DNA of 64,000 bases from Arthrobacter terrae (GTDB taxonomy: Bacteria; Actinomycetota; Actinomycetes; Actinomycetales; Micrococcaceae), in the NCBI RefSeq assembly GCF_015708085.1, contig NZ_JADNYM010000008.1:121145-185144 (forward strand), in the 5' to 3' direction. The notes under the pieces are model-generated. The model was given only the letters and a program-made list of their open reading frames with translations. It ran no database searches and was not told the origin of the DNA. This document shows positions 25,808-34,576 of this stretch, piece after piece. The position numbers and the translations under genes were made by a program. Every line of letters begins with the position of its first letter. The stretch's first letter is position 1.

Positions 25808-26539
25808 CTATGCGGGATGAGGCGTGACGCGGCTGTCGGAAAGGTGCGGGCAGCAGTATGATGCTCCGTCAGAGCCTCGTCTGGTTTTCACACAACGAGA
25901 CTTTCCCGTGCTTGAAGGTTCCGTCATTGCGTGCCGTAGCTTGAAAATGCTGTCTCGAATCCGGCTTTTTACTGTTGGCAGCGGAACGTTAAGGATGTTC
26001 GCCACTTCGGCATACGTCAGGCCGTCAAAGAAGGCAAGATTGATTGCGGCGTGCTGGCGTGCGGATAGCGAGAGTAAATGACGGTTGACGTCCTCAGCCT
26101 CAAAGATTGTAGTAACCGCCTCTGCCACCACGTCGTGGTCGGTCGAGTGGCTCGCCGATGCAAAGCGTGTCTGGCGGTTGCGGTGGGACTGTTCGGCTCT
26201 CACATGGTCCACAGCGCGGCGCCTGGCGATGGTCATTAGCCACGACATGACGGACCCCCGTGCCGGGTCGAACCGGTCGGCTGTTTCCCATACCTGTATG
26301 TATACGTCCTGGGAGGCATCCTCGCTGAGCTCCGTTGACACTAGAATGGCCCGGATCGTCGCGAACACTTTTTTGTTGGTGTGCACGAAAAATTCCTCAA
26401 AAGCGTCATTGTCGCCCTCTGCTATGCGGCCCAGCAGTCCGGTCAGAGCCCGCACGCCCACTTGTTGAGGCCGTTCTTCAATTTCGTCCCACGGCGATAC
26501 TGACGGGTCGGGTGCGGGTGGGGTCGGTGGCACTGACAT
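25808..26539 (-). CDS. ECF RNA polymerase sigma factor, SigK-like
   Basis: 243 residues from ATG 26539. Region 2 is clear (NDAFEEFFVHTNKKVFATIR, ELSEDASQDVYIQVWETADR, SVMSWLMTIARRRAVDHVRA) and region 4 shows LTYAEVANILNVPLPTVKSR. The order and the QDVYIQVW core match the SigK type of ECF factor, which normally works with the membrane anti-sigma RskA. No such gene is next to it. The C-terminal 30 residues after HAMTEPSSTGKSR are unlike sigma factors and may result from a changed 3' end. Confidence 0.85.
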   Translation of the reverse strand: MSVPPTPPAPDPSVSPWDEIEERPQQVGVRALTGLLGRIAEGDNDAFEEFFVHTNKKVFATIRAILVSTELSEDASQDVYIQVWETADRFDPARGSVMSWLMTIARRRAVDHVRAEQSHRNRQTRFASASHSTDHDVVAEAVTTIFEAEDVNRHLLSLSARQHAAINLAFFDGLTYAEVANILNVPLPTVKSRIRDSIFKLRHAMTEPSSTGKSRCVKTRRGSDGASYCCPHLSDSRVTPHPA

Positions 26540-26612
26540 GGAACGGCCCTTCAAGGTCGGAGTGCAGTATGACACGGGTACGTGCAGGCAACGGGGGCCT
26601 TTCGGCATCCAG

Positions 26613-27269
26613 TCAGGTGGCTCCTTGCCATAGCGGGGTCAGTTGGGCGCTGCCTCCATGATCTGCGATGAGGGAGACGGCCATGCGTTTGGCCCAAATG
26701 GCGGCTTCCTTGTCTCCCTCTACGGCGGAGATGATGGAGCCTTTCGTCAGGATGTGGCAGGACCTGGCAAAACGATCTGGTTCCTCGAGGCCTGCTTCCG
26801 TGGCGAGAGTGCGCATGAAGTCCCGCACCTGGGCCAGATAGCCGGCTGCGGCCTTCCCCAATGGATGGGTGGCGCCCATTTCCAGCATGGTGCTTATGAA
26901 GGAACAGGCCTCGAAGTCGTCGCGGCGGAACGACCCGTCCAGAACATCGAAAATGGCCAGCAACTGGGCTGTAGGATTATCGGCTCTCCTTCTGGATTCG
27001 GAGATGATCTGCTCGACAGTCCAGACCTGATGGCAGCGTTCCAAGAAGGCCAGGACCAGATCGTCCTTTGAAGCGAAGTGGCCATAGAAGGTCGCTTTGG
27101 CAACCCCGGCCCGCGATATCAGTTCCGCGATGCCGACATCGCGGATGCCACGCTGGGCGAACAACTCATAGGCGGCGCGCATAATTCGCTCCCGCGCGCC
27201 AGTAGGAACCGCTGGAGAAGGGATTGACGTGTCGGTCCGGTCCACTAAAAGGCTCTGGAAGTGTTTCAT
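26613..27269 (-). CDS. TetR/AcrR-family transcriptional regulator
   Basis: 218 residues. The N-terminal helix-turn-helix domain reads RIMRAAYELFAQRGIRDVGI, then ELISRAGVAKATFYGHFASK, a classic TetR pattern. The rest is the helical ligand domain. It stands 73 bases behind the sigma gene start in opposite genomic order (same strand, upstream). A palindrome 22-46 bases before its start is the likely operator. Confidence 0.9.
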   Translation of the reverse strand: MKHFQSLLVDRTDTSIPSPAVPTGARERIMRAAYELFAQRGIRDVGIAELISRAGVAKATFYGHFASKDDLVLAFLERCHQVWTVEQIISESRRRADNPTAQLLAIFDVLDGSFRRDDFEACSFISTMLEMGATHPLGKAAAGYLAQVRDFMRTLATEAGLEEPDRFARSCHILTKGSIISAVEGDKEAAIWAKRMAVSLIADHGGSAQLTPLWQGAT

Positions 27270-27291
27270 CAGAAGCCGACACTACACGTAA

Positions 27292-27315
27292 ACCAGACAG
27301 ACCGGTCGGTATGGT
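27292..27315. promoter_or_regulatory. 24-bp imperfect palindrome, probable TetR operator
   Basis: Bases 27292-27315 read as ACCAGACAGACC against GGTCGGTATGGT, with 10 of 12 positions complementary and GACCGGTC at the centre. It lies just upstream of the TetR start at 27269. Confidence 0.65.
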
Positions 27316-27461
27316 CCCCGTGTAGGGAAAAATGACCTAACTCCATCCGGACGCCGGGACCAACCGGCAACAAAAAAACTGCCCGTAAGCCGATCATGTA
27401 CACGACTGCCGAAACCCACGTGGTGGCGTAGGGGGCTTCGAATCGGTCGCGTTTGACAAGG

Positions 27462-27938
27462 GAACCTCCTACGGGAGGTCTAGCCGGGCTCCGAGGACCG
27501 CCCGGGCTGTGATAGCCCCGCCATGATCGTCCTCTATGTGCCGCATGCCGATCTTTTCTGCGACACGACGAGAGGCTCCGTTGTCTGGATGGATGATGGC
27601 GACGAGCAGTGGAACGTTGAGCTCATCGCGGGCGAAGTCCTTGCACGCTGCTGCTGCTTCGGTGGCGTAACCTTGGCTTTGTTCGCCCACGAGCAGGTGA
27701 TAGCCGACCTCCAGTTCCATGCGGCCGTTGACGTCTTGCCAGGTGAGGCCGCAGTCTTCGGGAAACTGACCGTCGAGGGTTTCCACGATCCACAGGCCGT
27801 AGCCGTGTTCGGCGTAGTTCGCTTCGTTCCAGGCGATCCATTGCGCAGCCTGTCTGCTGAAGTCATCTGACGGAATCGAAGCCGAGGCGTTTGTTGGGGG
27901 AGCACTCACAAAGCTTACGGACGTCCCTTAACCCGAAC
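27462..27938. repeat. direct repeat copy B (477 bp)
   Basis: Second copy of the 17331-17806 repeat, same orientation, about 98% identical. The left border directly follows a 29-base motif (27425-27453) that also occurs at 19170-19197. Confidence 0.9.
27469..27905 (-). pseudogene. GNAT acetyltransferase remnant, copy B
   Basis: Same decayed RimJ-type acetyltransferase as copy A, with the identical deletion and frame change between TPRLRFRQMTSAD and AAQWIAWNEANYAEHG. The two copies differ in a few residues near the C-terminus (RHIEDDHGGAITARAVLG here, RHIKDDHGGAITIRAVLG in A). The shared lesion shows the gene was already broken before it was duplicated. Confidence 0.75.
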
Positions 27939-27998
27939 GCGCTACGGAACGACCCGTTAACGGACGACGCTAGGGCACTGAAGGAGAATGGGTGCATG

Positions 27999-28340
27999 TC
28001 AAAGAGCTTCAAGTGGGAGCCTGACCTCGCGCGCGGCGAGTAGCTTCGCCTCCCAGAATGTGGCTTCGTCTTCGACGCTGACACGTAGATGATGGCGGCC
28101 CGAGGCCCCGCCCACTGCCGCCTCCCACGCCGGGAGCCTAGAGGTGGTGAACCCCAGCGCCTCCGTTGCCTCGGCCGGACTCATTCCATCACAGCGGATT
28201 TCCAAATAACTTTCACGCAACCAGCGGTATCCGACCTCTTGGTGGACACCAGCCGCGCGGGCGGAAGGCTTGAGGCCATTCCCATGCTTAATCGAAGCCA
28301 AAAACCTGATGCCTGTTGGAGAACCAGAACTCAAATACAT
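27999..28340 (-). pseudogene. transposase N-terminal fragment (IS30-like)
   Basis: About 113 residues on the minus strand include GLKPSARAAGVHQEVGYRWL, then SPAEATEALGFTTSRLPAWE, which look like the helix-turn-helix start of an IS30-type transposase. No catalytic DDE part follows: the frame stops at 27999, about 60 bases from direct repeat copy B. So this is a truncated remnant. The family assignment rests on pattern memory only. Confidence 0.5.
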
Positions 28341-28439
28341 ATCGAATCACCTTGAAATAGGCGTTGCTTCGATCGATAGAATCCCGCGGAGCTTATCTGA
28401 CACACCCGTACGCATGTCTGAACTACTGGTCGGCTGGGC

Positions 28440-28935
28440 TCAAGGTGGTCCACAGACGAGCGGGAACTTACCGTCGGTGTGACTGGCTGCGCTCTCGAGT
28501 TGAATCGAAGCGAAATTATGTTGATCACGGATTCACTGGGACCAACATGTATCGGGTCGGGCTGCGTGAAGCACTGGCGTGATGCGGAGCCCGGGGATGC
28601 CATTGTTGTTGCCCAGCTTGACCTCATGGCTCGCTCTGTTCGGGATGCTTATGAGATTGTTGACGACGGCGCCGACCGGGGAAAAGCTTAGCGTTGGCGG
28701 CCCGCTCCATGGCCCGACGGACCTTCAGGCAAGCTGCTGATCAACGTGCCGGGGATGGTCGCCGAGTTCGAAGCCGGCTGAAGGGCCGCACGCCCATGCT
28801 TGGCCATATGAGTGGCGTATTAACAGCCACACGGGAGGCCGTCCGCGCGAGATACCGGAAGCGAACCATCGAAAGCAAGGGCCAGGACCATGGCCGTCAC
28901 TCGTCCGTTGGGACAACCCGCAGCGTTGTCCCAAC
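28440..28935 (+). pseudogene. serine recombinase (resolvase/invertase) remnant
   Basis: Three frames together spell a resolvase: NYVDHGFTGTNMYRVGLREA, then GDAIVVAQLDLMARSVRDAY with EIVDDGADRG, then LSVGGPLHGPTDL, then GKLLINVPGMVAEFEAG. These match the middle of the catalytic domain and the long E helix. The start with the nucleophile Ser (YxRVST) is not present and at least three shifts or stops break the frame. It therefore cannot work, but marks past integration or transposition here. Confidence 0.75.
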
Positions 28936-28957
28936 TCCTGTTCAGCATCGGGAACAA

Positions 28958-28999
28958 TCCCGACCTCCTCATCCCGACCTCCTCATCCCGACCGCCTCA
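28958..28999. repeat. 14-bp tandem repeat, three units
   Basis: TCCCGACCTCCTCA is repeated at 28958, 28972 and 28986 (last unit with one change). The remaining bases up to 29272 hold no recognised gene. Confidence 0.8.
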
Positions 29000-29272
29000 C
29001 CCCGGCCCGGGTGGCTCAGGAGATTTAGTCTTGGCCCACCGCTATCTCCCGGACGGACGCAGAAAGAGCCGTGACCAAGATGGCTCGGCCCCCTGCCGCG
29101 ATCGGCTCGGCGGGCAGCCCCAAATTGGCGGTTGGCAAACTTGGGAGCATCGACAGGTATAGACGCGGTATCAGTAGCAACAAGGAATGCACAACAGGAA
29201 ATGCAATCCGTCCCCTGAGCCTTTGGAGGCAAACGCAGACGTTGCCGGCCATATCGGGTAGAACGGCCGCTG

Positions 29273-30373
29273 TTAGAAAAGAGTCGGTGCAAATTCAGCG
29301 GCAGAGAGCGATTCGGAGGTGGCTGCCCGAGCAGGACTGTGCCGCCCAGGCCCCGGTTCATCCGGTAGGCTTCCGGCCGGGTAGCGTGCTTCCTCAGCCC
29401 GGGCGTCGTGGATGAATCCATCGGTGCCGGCAAAACCGTGCTTTGCCTTGAAGTATGAGATGCGTCCGGCAAGCCACTGCCGGTAGTCTTTCTGCGCGTA
29501 GGAGCCGGTTGAATATAGCCGGCGGTACCGACCGACGAGGGAGGGATGTTCCTTGGCCAGCCATTGCATGAACCATTCCCGGGTTCCGGGCCGCAGGTAG
29601 AGCGCGCCGGCACTGACCCCGGTGGCGCCCGCCTTGGTCAGTGCGCCGAACAGCGAGTCAAGGGCCTGATCTGAGTCGGTAAGCCACGGAATGATGGGCA
29701 TCGCCATCACGCCGCAGGGCAAGCCTGCTTCGCGCAGTCTGCTGATCAGGGCCAGCCGTGCCCGCGGCGAAGGGGTGCCGGGCTCAAGCGTGTGTGCCAG
29801 TGCCTCATCGGTGAGGGCCAGCGAGATTCCCATTCCAATAGAGACCTGCTGCCCCGCAGCCTTGAGCAATGGAATGTCGCGGCCCAGCAACGTCCCTTTG
29901 GTCAGGATGGAAAACGGCGTCCCGGAGTCGGCTAGCGCTTTGATGATATCCGGCATGAGTTGGTACCTGCCCTCGGCGCGCTGATATGGATCCGTGTTGG
30001 TGCCCAGCGCTACATGCTGGCGACACCAGGTGGATTTTGCCAGTTCTTTGCGCAGTACTTCGCCGGCATTGATTTTCACGACCACTTGACTGTCAAAATC
30101 CATACCCGCATCAAAATCAAGGTAGGTATGGCTTTTGCGGGCAAAACAGTAGACGCAGGCGTGCGAGCAGCCCCGGAATGGGTTCACCGTCCAGCCGAAG
30201 GGCATTTTGGAGCCGGCGGCAACTTTGTTGAGCACGGACTTGGACACCACTTCATGGAAGGTAATGCCGGCAAAATCCGGAGTGGATACGGTCCGGACCA
30301 GGCCGGTCAACGGCAGCAATGCCGGGGCAGCGACTGCTTTTTCCGGTGCTAATTCCTGAGTTTCCCAACGCAT
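29273..30373 (-). CDS. Rv2578c-family radical SAM protein
   Basis: 366 residues from ATG 30373 (start MRWETQ). The cluster motif CSHACVYC in NPFRGCSHACVYCFARKSHT binds the 4Fe-4S centre used to split S-adenosylmethionine. Downstream IKALADSGTPFSILTKGTLL and the GMGISLALTDEAL stretch follow the SPL-like subgroup that Rv2578c of mycobacteria belongs to. The substrate is unknown; relation to spore photoproduct lyase suggests nucleic acid or nucleotide chemistry, which is only inference. The C-terminal 30 residues are low in complexity. It is the first core gene right of the accessory zone. Confidence 0.85.
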   Translation of the reverse strand: MRWETQELAPEKAVAAPALLPLTGLVRTVSTPDFAGITFHEVVSKSVLNKVAAGSKMPFGWTVNPFRGCSHACVYCFARKSHTYLDFDAGMDFDSQVVVKINAGEVLRKELAKSTWCRQHVALGTNTDPYQRAEGRYQLMPDIIKALADSGTPFSILTKGTLLGRDIPLLKAAGQQVSIGMGISLALTDEALAHTLEPGTPSPRARLALISRLREAGLPCGVMAMPIIPWLTDSDQALDSLFGALTKAGATGVSAGALYLRPGTREWFMQWLAKEHPSLVGRYRRLYSTGSYAQKDYRQWLAGRISYFKAKHGFAGTDGFIHDARAEEARYPAGSLPDEPGPGRHSPARAATSESLSAAEFAPTLF

Positions 30374-30549
30374 GTCTTTAGTCGAACATAGATTCGATCC
30401 GATTGCAAGGTTTGTCCTCCTGCTCCAAACCAGGAGCGTGGCGGCGGTGCAGCGGCCCGGTCGCTGGACAGCTAGGTTAGCGTGAGAACATGCAGCGCCG
30501 CAGTTCCTGCCCGGCGCAGCCGTCGCCCCATCGAGCAAAGGAGCCCGAG

Positions 30550-32073
30550 ATGTCCAACCTGTCCACTATTTTGACCAGGTCCGCCCAGTCCAATCCAGCC
30601 GGTATCGCTGTCAAGATGGACGACGTCGAGATCAGCTACGCGGCGATGGAAGCCGTGAGCAGAAAGGTAGCGGGCCTGCTTAAGGACCGTGGTCTGCTGC
30701 CGGGGGACAGAGTGGCGTTGATCAGTCCGAATCTGCCGCTGATGCCCTCGATCTATTACGGCATTCTGCGGTTCGGTGCCATCGTGGTGCCGCTGAATCC
30801 ATTGCTGAAGTCCCGGGAAATTCAATACCATCTCACCGATTCGGGAGCTAAGCTCGCTTTCGCATGGGACGGCGTCCTCGGTGAGGTTGGTCCCGGGGCG
30901 GAAGCTGTCGGGGCGGACGTCATTTTGATTAATGCCGACCTGATGGGCCTTCTGGGGGCGGTGGAATCCGTGGATGAGACGGCCGAGGCGGCACCTGATG
31001 ACACCGCGGTCATCCTTTACACCTCCGGCACCACGGGCCGGCCAAAGGGGGCCGAGCTCACGCACGAGAACTTGCGCAGTAATGCCGAATGTTCCACCGC
31101 TCTGTTCGGCGCACGGATCGACGACGTGGTTTTCGGCGGCCTGCCGTTCTTCCACGTTTTCGGCCAGACCTGCGCACTGAACTCAGCGGTCATGACCGGC
31201 TGTACCGTGACCATTCTGCCAAAATTCGATCCGGTCAAGGCCCTGGAAATCATCGAACGGGACAAGGTCACCATTTTCGAGGGTGTCCCCACCATGTACA
31301 TCGCCCTGCTGCGCGCCCGCGCCGCCGGGGACAACCGCGACAGGTTCGACGTCTCCAGCCTGCGCGTGGCAGCGTCCGGCGGATCCGCGCTTCCGTTGGA
31401 GGTGCTGCGCGAATTCGAGCGGACCTTTGGTGCCACGTTGCTGGAGGGCTACGGTCTCTCGGAGACGTCCCCCGTGGTGTGCTTCAATCAGCTCGACGGC
31501 ATCCGCAAGCCCGGGTCCATCGGCACGGCGGTCCGCGGCGCGCAGCTGCGGGTACTGGATGAGGACGGGCACGACGTCGAGCCCGGGACCGTGGGCGAAC
31601 TCGCCGTTGCCGGTGCTTACGTGATGAAGGGCTATTGGAACAATCCGGAGGCCACGGCGGCCGCCATCCCGGATGGTTGGTTCCGCACCGGAGATCTGGC
31701 CCGGATGGACGAAGACCAGGTATTTTTCATTGTTGACCGCAAGAAGGACATGATTTTGCGCGGCGGGTACAACGTTTATCCCCGCGAGGTTGAGGAGGTG
31801 CTGTACGAGCATCCCGCCGTGGCGGAGGCAGCCGTCGTCGGGCGCCCCGATGACGTACACGGTGAGGAGATTATCGCCGTCGTCGCCCTGAAGGAGAATG
31901 CGGAAGGGACCGAGGATCCGGAACGCCTGGCAGCTCAGATCCGGGAATTCGTCAAGGACAGGATCGCGGCCTACAAGTATCCCCGCGAGGTGCTGATTGT
32001 TGATGCGCTGCCCAAGGGGCCGACGGGCAAAATCCTCAAGCGCGAAATCAGTACAGCTCCCACGTCACCGTAA
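30550..32073 (+). CDS. long-chain fatty acid--CoA ligase / acyl-CoA synthetase
   Basis: 507 residues from ATG 30550, six bases after AAAGGAG. Adenylate-forming motifs are in order: P-loop YTSGTTGRPKGAELTH (about residue 157), GYGLSETSP, WFRTGDLARMD, DRKKDMILRGGYNVYPREVE and the catalytic Lys in GPTGKILKRE near the end. The enzyme activates a carboxylic acid with ATP and couples it to CoA; length and motifs suit medium or long fatty acids. Its 3' end overlaps the convergent SIMPL gene by 26 bases. Confidence 0.93.
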   Translation: MSNLSTILTRSAQSNPAGIAVKMDDVEISYAAMEAVSRKVAGLLKDRGLLPGDRVALISPNLPLMPSIYYGILRFGAIVVPLNPLLKSREIQYHLTDSGAKLAFAWDGVLGEVGPGAEAVGADVILINADLMGLLGAVESVDETAEAAPDDTAVILYTSGTTGRPKGAELTHENLRSNAECSTALFGARIDDVVFGGLPFFHVFGQTCALNSAVMTGCTVTILPKFDPVKALEIIERDKVTIFEGVPTMYIALLRARAAGDNRDRFDVSSLRVAASGGSALPLEVLREFERTFGATLLEGYGLSETSPVVCFNQLDGIRKPGSIGTAVRGAQLRVLDEDGHDVEPGTVGELAVAGAYVMKGYWNNPEATAAAIPDGWFRTGDLARMDEDQVFFIVDRKKDMILRGGYNVYPREVEEVLYEHPAVAEAAVVGRPDDVHGEEIIAVVALKENAEGTEDPERLAAQIREFVKDRIAAYKYPREVLIVDALPKGPTGKILKREISTAPTSP

Positions 32074-32761
32074 CCGAGGCGTCGACGCTGGTTTCCCCGG
32101 CGGCCAACGGGAGCGCTGTAACGCTTGATGCGCGGGCCATTAGGGGGACGGGCACAGGCCCGACGGCGGCGGACTCGCCTTCGATGACGGCGTGTACCGG
32201 GCCGAGGGAACGGCCGGCCAGCGCGGCGAACTGTCCGGCCTTGGCGGCGGCGTCGGCCCACGCAAGTTCACGTGCCCGTGCTGCCGCCCGGGACGGGTCG
32301 GCGACGGAGGGTTCCAGACCGTTCAGCCGAACGTCATTGCCGCCGGCCTCCACCGTTGCTGCAATAACGTCCTGCACTTCGCTCCCGTAGTCCAGCTTCA
32401 CGGCCATGGAACTGCTGACCAGGTATCCGGTGACCACATTCCCCGATCCCTCCTGCCAGCTGGTTTCTGCACGGACATTGAGCGCATTGCTGCTGATGTC
32501 CGTCGCCGTAATGCCCAGCGTCTGCAGCCGGGCCAGGATTGCCGTCACCGCGGCTGCTGCTGCGCAATAGGCATCCGGCACCGAACTGTGCCGGGTTTCA
32601 ATGCCGACGCTGACAGTCAGCCTGTCGGGTGCCTGGCTGCAGGAGCCCCGGCCGGTCACCGTTACCTGCCCGGGCCCCGCCGCGGGCTCCGCACCGGTAA
32701 CGGGCCCGGTCGGGGGATCGGCTGCAGCGGAGGATGGGAGCTGTTGCTGCCGTGCTGTCAT
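32048..32761 (-). CDS. SIMPL (DUF541) domain protein
   Basis: 237 residues from ATG 32761. GQVTVTGRGSCSQAPDRLTV starts the SIMPL domain, and ITATDISSNALNVRAETSW with TGYLVSSSMAVKLDYGSEVQ follow. No signal peptide is visible, unlike many periplasmic members, and the first 25 residues are a Pro/Ala-rich linker, so it probably acts in the cytoplasm. Function of the family is not known in detail. Its start overlaps the stop of the upstream HExxH gene by four bases (ATGA). Confidence 0.8.
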   Translation of the reverse strand: MTARQQQLPSSAAADPPTGPVTGAEPAAGPGQVTVTGRGSCSQAPDRLTVSVGIETRHSSVPDAYCAAAAAVTAILARLQTLGITATDISSNALNVRAETSWQEGSGNVVTGYLVSSSMAVKLDYGSEVQDVIAATVEAGGNDVRLNGLEPSVADPSRAAARARELAWADAAAKAGQFAALAGRSLGPVHAVIEGESAAVGPVPVPLMARASSVTALPLAAGETSVDASVTVTWELY

Positions 32762-33240
32762 CGGAATACCTCGGTTTCGGTGCGGGTCATTGTGCCCGCC
32801 GTTGTGTGCGCGTCTGTGCGGCAAAAACGCCGGACCGTGGGATGGTGCCGGTACCCGCCGTCGTCGAGCCCGGCGAGGCGTTCGAAGAGGTTCCGGCTGC
32901 CTGGCTCCCCGGTGCGCCACAGCGAGAACAAAGCGGCGGCGGCGTAAAGGGGCAGAAACGGCAGGCCCAGACACCAGGCGTATTGCGTGCTGTGCCGCGC
33001 CTCATGATCCAACAGCGTCGGATTTGCATCAATGAACGTGCGGTCAGCGCGGTAAATCACCACGTTCCCCACGGTGAAGGCCCCGGCGATGGGGAGCCGG
33101 GGCCGGTAATCGGTAGCGAGGATCAGTCCCTGCGGCCCGGGCTGTGTTGCGGTGCCGGTCAGCAGCGCCAGCACAAGCCCGGCGGGGGTGGATAGATTCA
33201 GCAGGTTCAATACCCTCCGGAGCCGCTGCCAGCCAGTCAT
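32758..33240 (-). CDS. small membrane protein with HExxH-like motif
   Basis: 160 residues from ATG 33240. A hydrophobic segment near the start (LNLSTPAGLVLALLTGT), then GNVVIYRADRTFIDANPTLL, DHEARHSTQYAWCLGLPFLP, and RNLFERLAGLDD. HEARH matches the zinc-protease HExxH signature and is followed by a second hydrophobic stretch, so it may be a membrane metalloprotease-like protein or an inactive relative. No further zinc ligand could be assigned. Overlaps the SIMPL gene (ATGA), so the two are probably made together. Confidence 0.7.
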   Translation of the reverse strand: MTGWQRLRRVLNLLNLSTPAGLVLALLTGTATQPGPQGLILATDYRPRLPIAGAFTVGNVVIYRADRTFIDANPTLLDHEARHSTQYAWCLGLPFLPLYAAAALFSLWRTGEPGSRNLFERLAGLDDGGYRHHPTVRRFCRTDAHTTAGTMTRTETEVFR

Positions 33241-33493
33241 GGTTCCATCGTAAGCCTCCCCATTTCCGGCACCTGGCCGATGGCGCACCAGCTCAAGACC
33301 GGCGCACCTGCTGCAGCGGCGGCGATTGTCCACAGCGGGTGCGCTCGCCCGACGGCCCCGCGAAACCTCTGGGGACCCGGCCCCCGGCTCCGGTGGGAAG
33401 CCGCGACCCGGCGCCGCGCCGCGTTCAACTAGACTGAGCGGGGCGGGACACCGACCCGCAATTTATCCTGACGAACTTAGGTAATAACAGTTG

Positions 33494-34576
33494 ATGTCTG
33501 AGAATACAGAGACTCCCGGGAGCCCCGGGATCACCGCGTCGGCGCCGGACCCGACCGATGACGGAGCCATTGGTGCCGCCGTCGAGCATGCCGTCGCGGC
33601 CTTTGCCGCCGCGTCGACGCTGGACGGACTCAAGGCCGCCCGACTGGCCCACACCGGAGAGAAATCTCCCTTGAGTCTGGCCAACCGCGGTATCGGTGCG
33701 CTCGCAAAGGAGCAGAAAGCGGCGGCCGGAAAGCTGATGGGAGCCTCACGCGGCCGGGTCAATAAGGCGCTCACAGCCCGGACGGCCGAGCTGGAGGCCC
33801 AGGACGCAGCCCGGATTCTGCTCGAGGAAACCGTCGATGTCACCGCAGCGCCGCGTCGTCGCCGCGCCGGTGCCCGGCACCCGTTGTCCACCCTGCAGGA
33901 ACGGGTGAGTGACATCTTCGTGGGCATGGGGTGGGAAATTGCCGAGGGGCCGGAACTGGAGAGCGAATGGTTCAACTTTGATGCGTTGAACTTCAAGCCG
34001 GACCACCCGGCGCGCGAAATGCAGGACACATTCTTTGTCGAACCCCCACAGGCGCATCTGGTGCTGCGCACGCACACCTCGCCGGTTCAGGTGCGGTCCA
34101 TGCTGGAACGGGAGCTGCCCATTTATGTGCTGTGTCCTGGCAAGGTGTTCCGCACCGATGAACTCGACGCCACGCACACCCCGGTTTTCCATCAATTTGA
34201 AGGTCTGGCGATCGACCGCAATCTGTCCATGGCGGATCTGCTGGGGACACTGGAGCACTTCACCCGCCAGCTGTTCGGCGATGAGGCCAAGGTCCGGCTG
34301 CGGCCCAATTATTTCCCCTTTACCGAACCGTCCGCGGAGCTGGATATCTGGCATCCGGGTGCCAAGGGCGGCGCGCGCTGGATCGAATGGGGAGGCTGCG
34401 GGATGGTCAATGCCAATGTGCTTCGGGCCGCCGGCATTGATCCCGAGATCTATTCGGGATTTGCCTTCGGCATGGGCATTGAACGCGCACTGATGTTCCG
34501 CAATGAGGTCGGGGACATGCGGGACATGATTGAAGGCGATGTACGTTTCAGCGAGCACTTCGGGATGGAGATCTAA
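33494..34576 (+). CDS. pheS: phenylalanine--tRNA ligase alpha subunit
   Basis: 360 residues from ATG 33494. An N-terminal coiled-coil region binds tRNA-Phe ([20 protein letters not shown]). The class II catalytic core follows: [40 protein letters not shown], and [20 protein letters not shown]. It pairs with PheT as an alpha2-beta2 enzyme charging tRNA-Phe. pheT begins on the very next base after the stop. Confidence 0.98.
   Translation: MSENTETPGSPGITASAPDPTDDGAIGAAVEHAVAAFAAASTLDGLKAARLAHTGEKSPLSLANRGIGALAKEQKAAAGKLMGASRGRVNKALTARTAELEAQDAARILLEETVDVTAAPRRRRAGARHPLSTLQERVSDIFVGMGWEIAEGPELESEWFNFDALNFKPDHPAREMQDTFFVEPPQAHLVLRTHTSPVQVRSMLERELPIYVLCPGKVFRTDELDATHTPVFHQFEGLAIDRNLSMADLLGTLEHFTRQLFGDEAKVRLRPNYFPFTEPSAELDIWHPGAKGGARWIEWGGCGMVNANVLRAAGIDPEIYSGFAFGMGIERALMFRNEVGDMRDMIEGDVRFSEHFGMEI

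Noticed and set aside
28089..28355. 88-residue plus-strand ORF
   Set aside because: Antisense to the transposase fragment; no start signal or motif.
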